In this document: positions 4,983-5,968 of the stretch, one piece after another
Numbering within the stretch: the first letter of the stretch is position 1
Layout: each line of letters starts with the position of its first letter
The notes under the pieces: model-generated
The model's database searches: none
What the model saw: only the letters and a program-made list of their open reading frames with translations
Told to the model about the DNA's origin: nothing
Program-made: the position numbers and the translations under genes
DNA from: Helicobacteraceae bacterium
GTDB taxonomy: Bacteria; Campylobacterota; Campylobacteria; Campylobacterales; SZUA-545
Assembly: GCA_003250175.1 (NCBI GenBank)
Contig: QKHD01000374.1
Coordinates: 1-5,968 of the forward strand
DNA: 5,968 nucleotides
Reading direction: 5' to 3'

Positions 4983-5145
4983 ATGAAAGATGATGTGAGT
5001 TTCATCTTTGGTGCTTTTTTATAGTGCGACACCTGCGTTACCACTCTAAATCTATCCTGAAGAAATCTCCACGTTTATATTTTCTACCAACCGCATCCCC
5101 GGCGTCATTCCCGGAAGATGAATCGACTAAAATCAAGGAACAGCA
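4983..5145 (+). promoter_or_regulatory. Long 5' leader of the cold-shock mRNA with a 5'-terminal hairpin
   Basis: The leader begins almost at once with an 8-bp stem, AAAGATGA (4986-4993) and TCATCTTT (5002-5009), followed five bases later by six T residues (5015-5020). This could be a 5' stabilising hairpin, a weak attenuator or a DNA-level operator near the start. The rest (5021-5130) holds no obvious gene or strong hairpin. The ribosome binding site AAGGAA is at 5135-5140. Long structured leaders that sense temperature are well known for cspA in Escherichia coli. The E. coli cold-box sequence is not recognisable here. Confidence 0.5.
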
Positions 5146-5361
5146 ATGGCAAACAACACAGGAACCGTTAAATGGTTCAACAGCGAAAAAGGCTACGGAT
5201 TTATCCAGCCCGATAACGGTAGCAAAGATATCTTTGTTCACTGGCAACAGGTTCAGCGAAGCGGCCGCGAGCGCGTTACGCTGATCGAAGGTCAGAAGGT
5301 CTCTTACGACGTCGGCCAGGGTCAAAAAGGCCCACAGGCTGAGAACGTTACCGTTCTCTAA
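5146..5361 (+). CDS. CspA-family cold-shock protein
   Basis: This 71-residue protein is a single cold-shock domain, an OB-fold RNA and single-stranded DNA chaperone. GTVKWFN starts the first strand. RNP1 is KGYGFI (15-20) and RNP2 is IFVHW (29-33), where most relatives have VFVHF. The domain closes with EGQKVSYDVGQGQKGPQAENV. The loop after RNP2 (QQVQRSGRERVTLI) replaces the usual FSAIxGFK-type loop and is slightly longer and more basic. AAGGAA at 5135-5140 supports the ATG. It is convergent with a DEAD-box helicase gene, and the two families act together on RNA structure in the cold. Family assignment is secure; which csp paralogue it is cannot be told. Confidence 0.96.
   Translation: MANNTGTVKWFNSEKGYGFIQPDNGSKDIFVHWQQVQRSGRERVTLIEGQKVSYDVGQGQKGPQAENVTVL
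5341..5358 (+). repeat. Perfect hairpin inside the last codons of the cold-shock gene
   Basis: GAGAACG (5341-5347) and CGTTCTC (5352-5358) form a 7-bp stem with a 4-base loop, ending just before the TAA at 5359-5361. It lies 11 bases upstream of the terminator stem, giving two tandem hairpins at the 3' end. It may protect the mRNA from exonucleases or simply reflect codon choice. Confidence 0.5.
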
Positions 5362-5369
5362 TTTCGCTG

Positions 5370-5392
5370 GGGCGGGGTTATCCCGCCCTTTC
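5370..5392 (+). terminator. Intrinsic terminator of the cold-shock gene
   Basis: GGGCGGG (5370-5376) and CCCGCCC (5382-5388) make a strong 7-bp GC stem with a 5-base loop, followed by a pyrimidine-rich TTTCTTCTC tract. On the minus strand no T run follows, so it probably does not serve the helicase gene. Confidence 0.85.
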
Positions 5393-5409
5393 TTCTCTTC
5401 CTACTCTAC

Positions 5410-5968
5410 TCACGCTTCTCTGTTTTTATTCCGCACGTAAACTTTTTTACCTTCCCGTTGTTGGGACGGTCGATGTTTTTGTTCACCCTCTCGTTTTACT
5501 GACGGCTTGCCGCTTGGGCGTTTGTCGGCACTGGGCTTTTCTCCGGAGCGTTTGGATTCGGATGCAGGTCGTGGTTTTCTGTTTCGATCCGGACGGCTGC
5601 CGCGGTTTTGGGGTTTACCCCGTTGGATCGGTTCGGCCTTGATGGACTTATCGGGAATAAACTCCTGCAGGGTCGTCTGCGGAATACTGAATTTGATCAG
5701 CTTTTCGATTTTTTGCAGCAGTTCGTGCTCGTCCACGCAGACCAAGGAGACCGCTTCGCCCTCGTTGCCCGCGCGGCCCGTTCGGCCGATACGGTGGACA
5801 TAGTCTTCCGCCACGTCGGGCAGTTCGTAGTTGACCACGCGGGGGAGCTGGTCAATGTCGATACCGCGGGCGGCAATGTCTGTAGCCACCAGCACACGCA
5901 CCGAACCTTTTTTAAAATCGCTCAGCGCCTTGGTGCGGGCGGACTGGCTCTTGTTGCCGTGGATGGCG
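5410..5968 (-). CDS. rhlE: DEAD-box RNA helicase, RhlE-type, C-terminal part (5' end beyond window)
   Basis: The visible 185 residues are the end of an ATP-dependent RNA helicase that remodels RNA duplexes, for example in ribosome assembly, RNA decay or cold adaptation. HGNKSQSART (3-12) is the stretch before motif V and is typical of RhlE. Motif V is VATDIAARGIDI (27-38) and motif VI is HRIGRTGRAG (58-67). The helicase core ends near residue 105. Residues 112-185 form a low-complexity, strongly basic tail rich in K, R, P and S, likely a disordered RNA-binding extension. The DEAD motif and ATP-binding part lie outside the window. The gene converges on the cold-shock gene with 48 bases between stops. 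The RhlE label rests on HGNKSQ and the basic tail; another DEAD-box subgroup is possible. Confidence 0.93.
   Translation of the reverse strand, partial: AIHGNKSQSARTKALSDFKKGSVRVLVATDIAARGIDIDQLPRVVNYELPDVAEDYVHRIGRTGRAGNEGEAVSLVCVDEHELLQKIEKLIKFSIPQTTLQEFIPDKSIKAEPIQRGKPQNRGSRPDRNRKPRPASESKRSGEKPSADKRPSGKPSVKREGEQKHRPSQQREGKKVYVRNKNREA

Overview
The window comes from a Gram-negative, probably microaerobic, nitrogen-fixing bacterium. It carries nifB, three exported or membrane redox proteins with c-type haem or DsrE-like signatures, a Crp/Fnr regulator, a CspA-type cold-shock gene and an RhlE-type DEAD-box helicase. The gene set would suit a Campylobacterota or gammaproteobacterial sulfur or hydrogen oxidiser, but the sequence alone does not fix the taxon. 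No tRNA, rRNA, CRISPR array, insertion sequence or other sign of mobility was seen.

Layout. Positions 1-781 (minus) hold the N-terminal 260 codons of nifB. Positions 782-1043 are a control region with several dyads. A small acidic unknown gene follows (1044-1370, plus). A likely three-gene plus-strand operon comes next: a 27-residue one-helix peptide (1446-1529), a membrane-anchored dihaem cytochrome c resembling the CcoP/FixP subunit (1540-2433), and an exported cytochrome c peroxidase of the CCP/MauG family with an extra third CXXCH motif (2430-3704). A shared terminator separates it from a minus-strand pair, a periplasmic DsrE-like protein (4851-4420) followed by a Crp/Fnr regulator (4346-3729). 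Further right are a cold-shock gene with a long leader (4948-5361) and the C-terminal part of a DEAD-box helicase (5968-5410, minus).

The central observation is a probable self-contained regulon. The 16-bp palindrome TGTGACCTTGGTCACA occurs twice, inside a 22-base stretch that is identical at the two places. One copy lies before the cytochrome/peroxidase operon and the other before the DsrE/regulator pair. In both, the dyad centre is 29.5 bp from the first base of a plausible -10 hexamer, which puts it at about -41.5, the class II activator position of Crp/Fnr proteins. The regulator encoded between them has the recognition helix RExxSR, close to the RExxxR of CRP that reads TGTGA. It has no Fnr-type cysteine cluster. 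The simplest reading is a locally encoded activator that drives its own operon and the divergently placed peroxidase operon, forming a respiratory or peroxide-defence module beside nifB. The link to protecting nitrogenase is inference.
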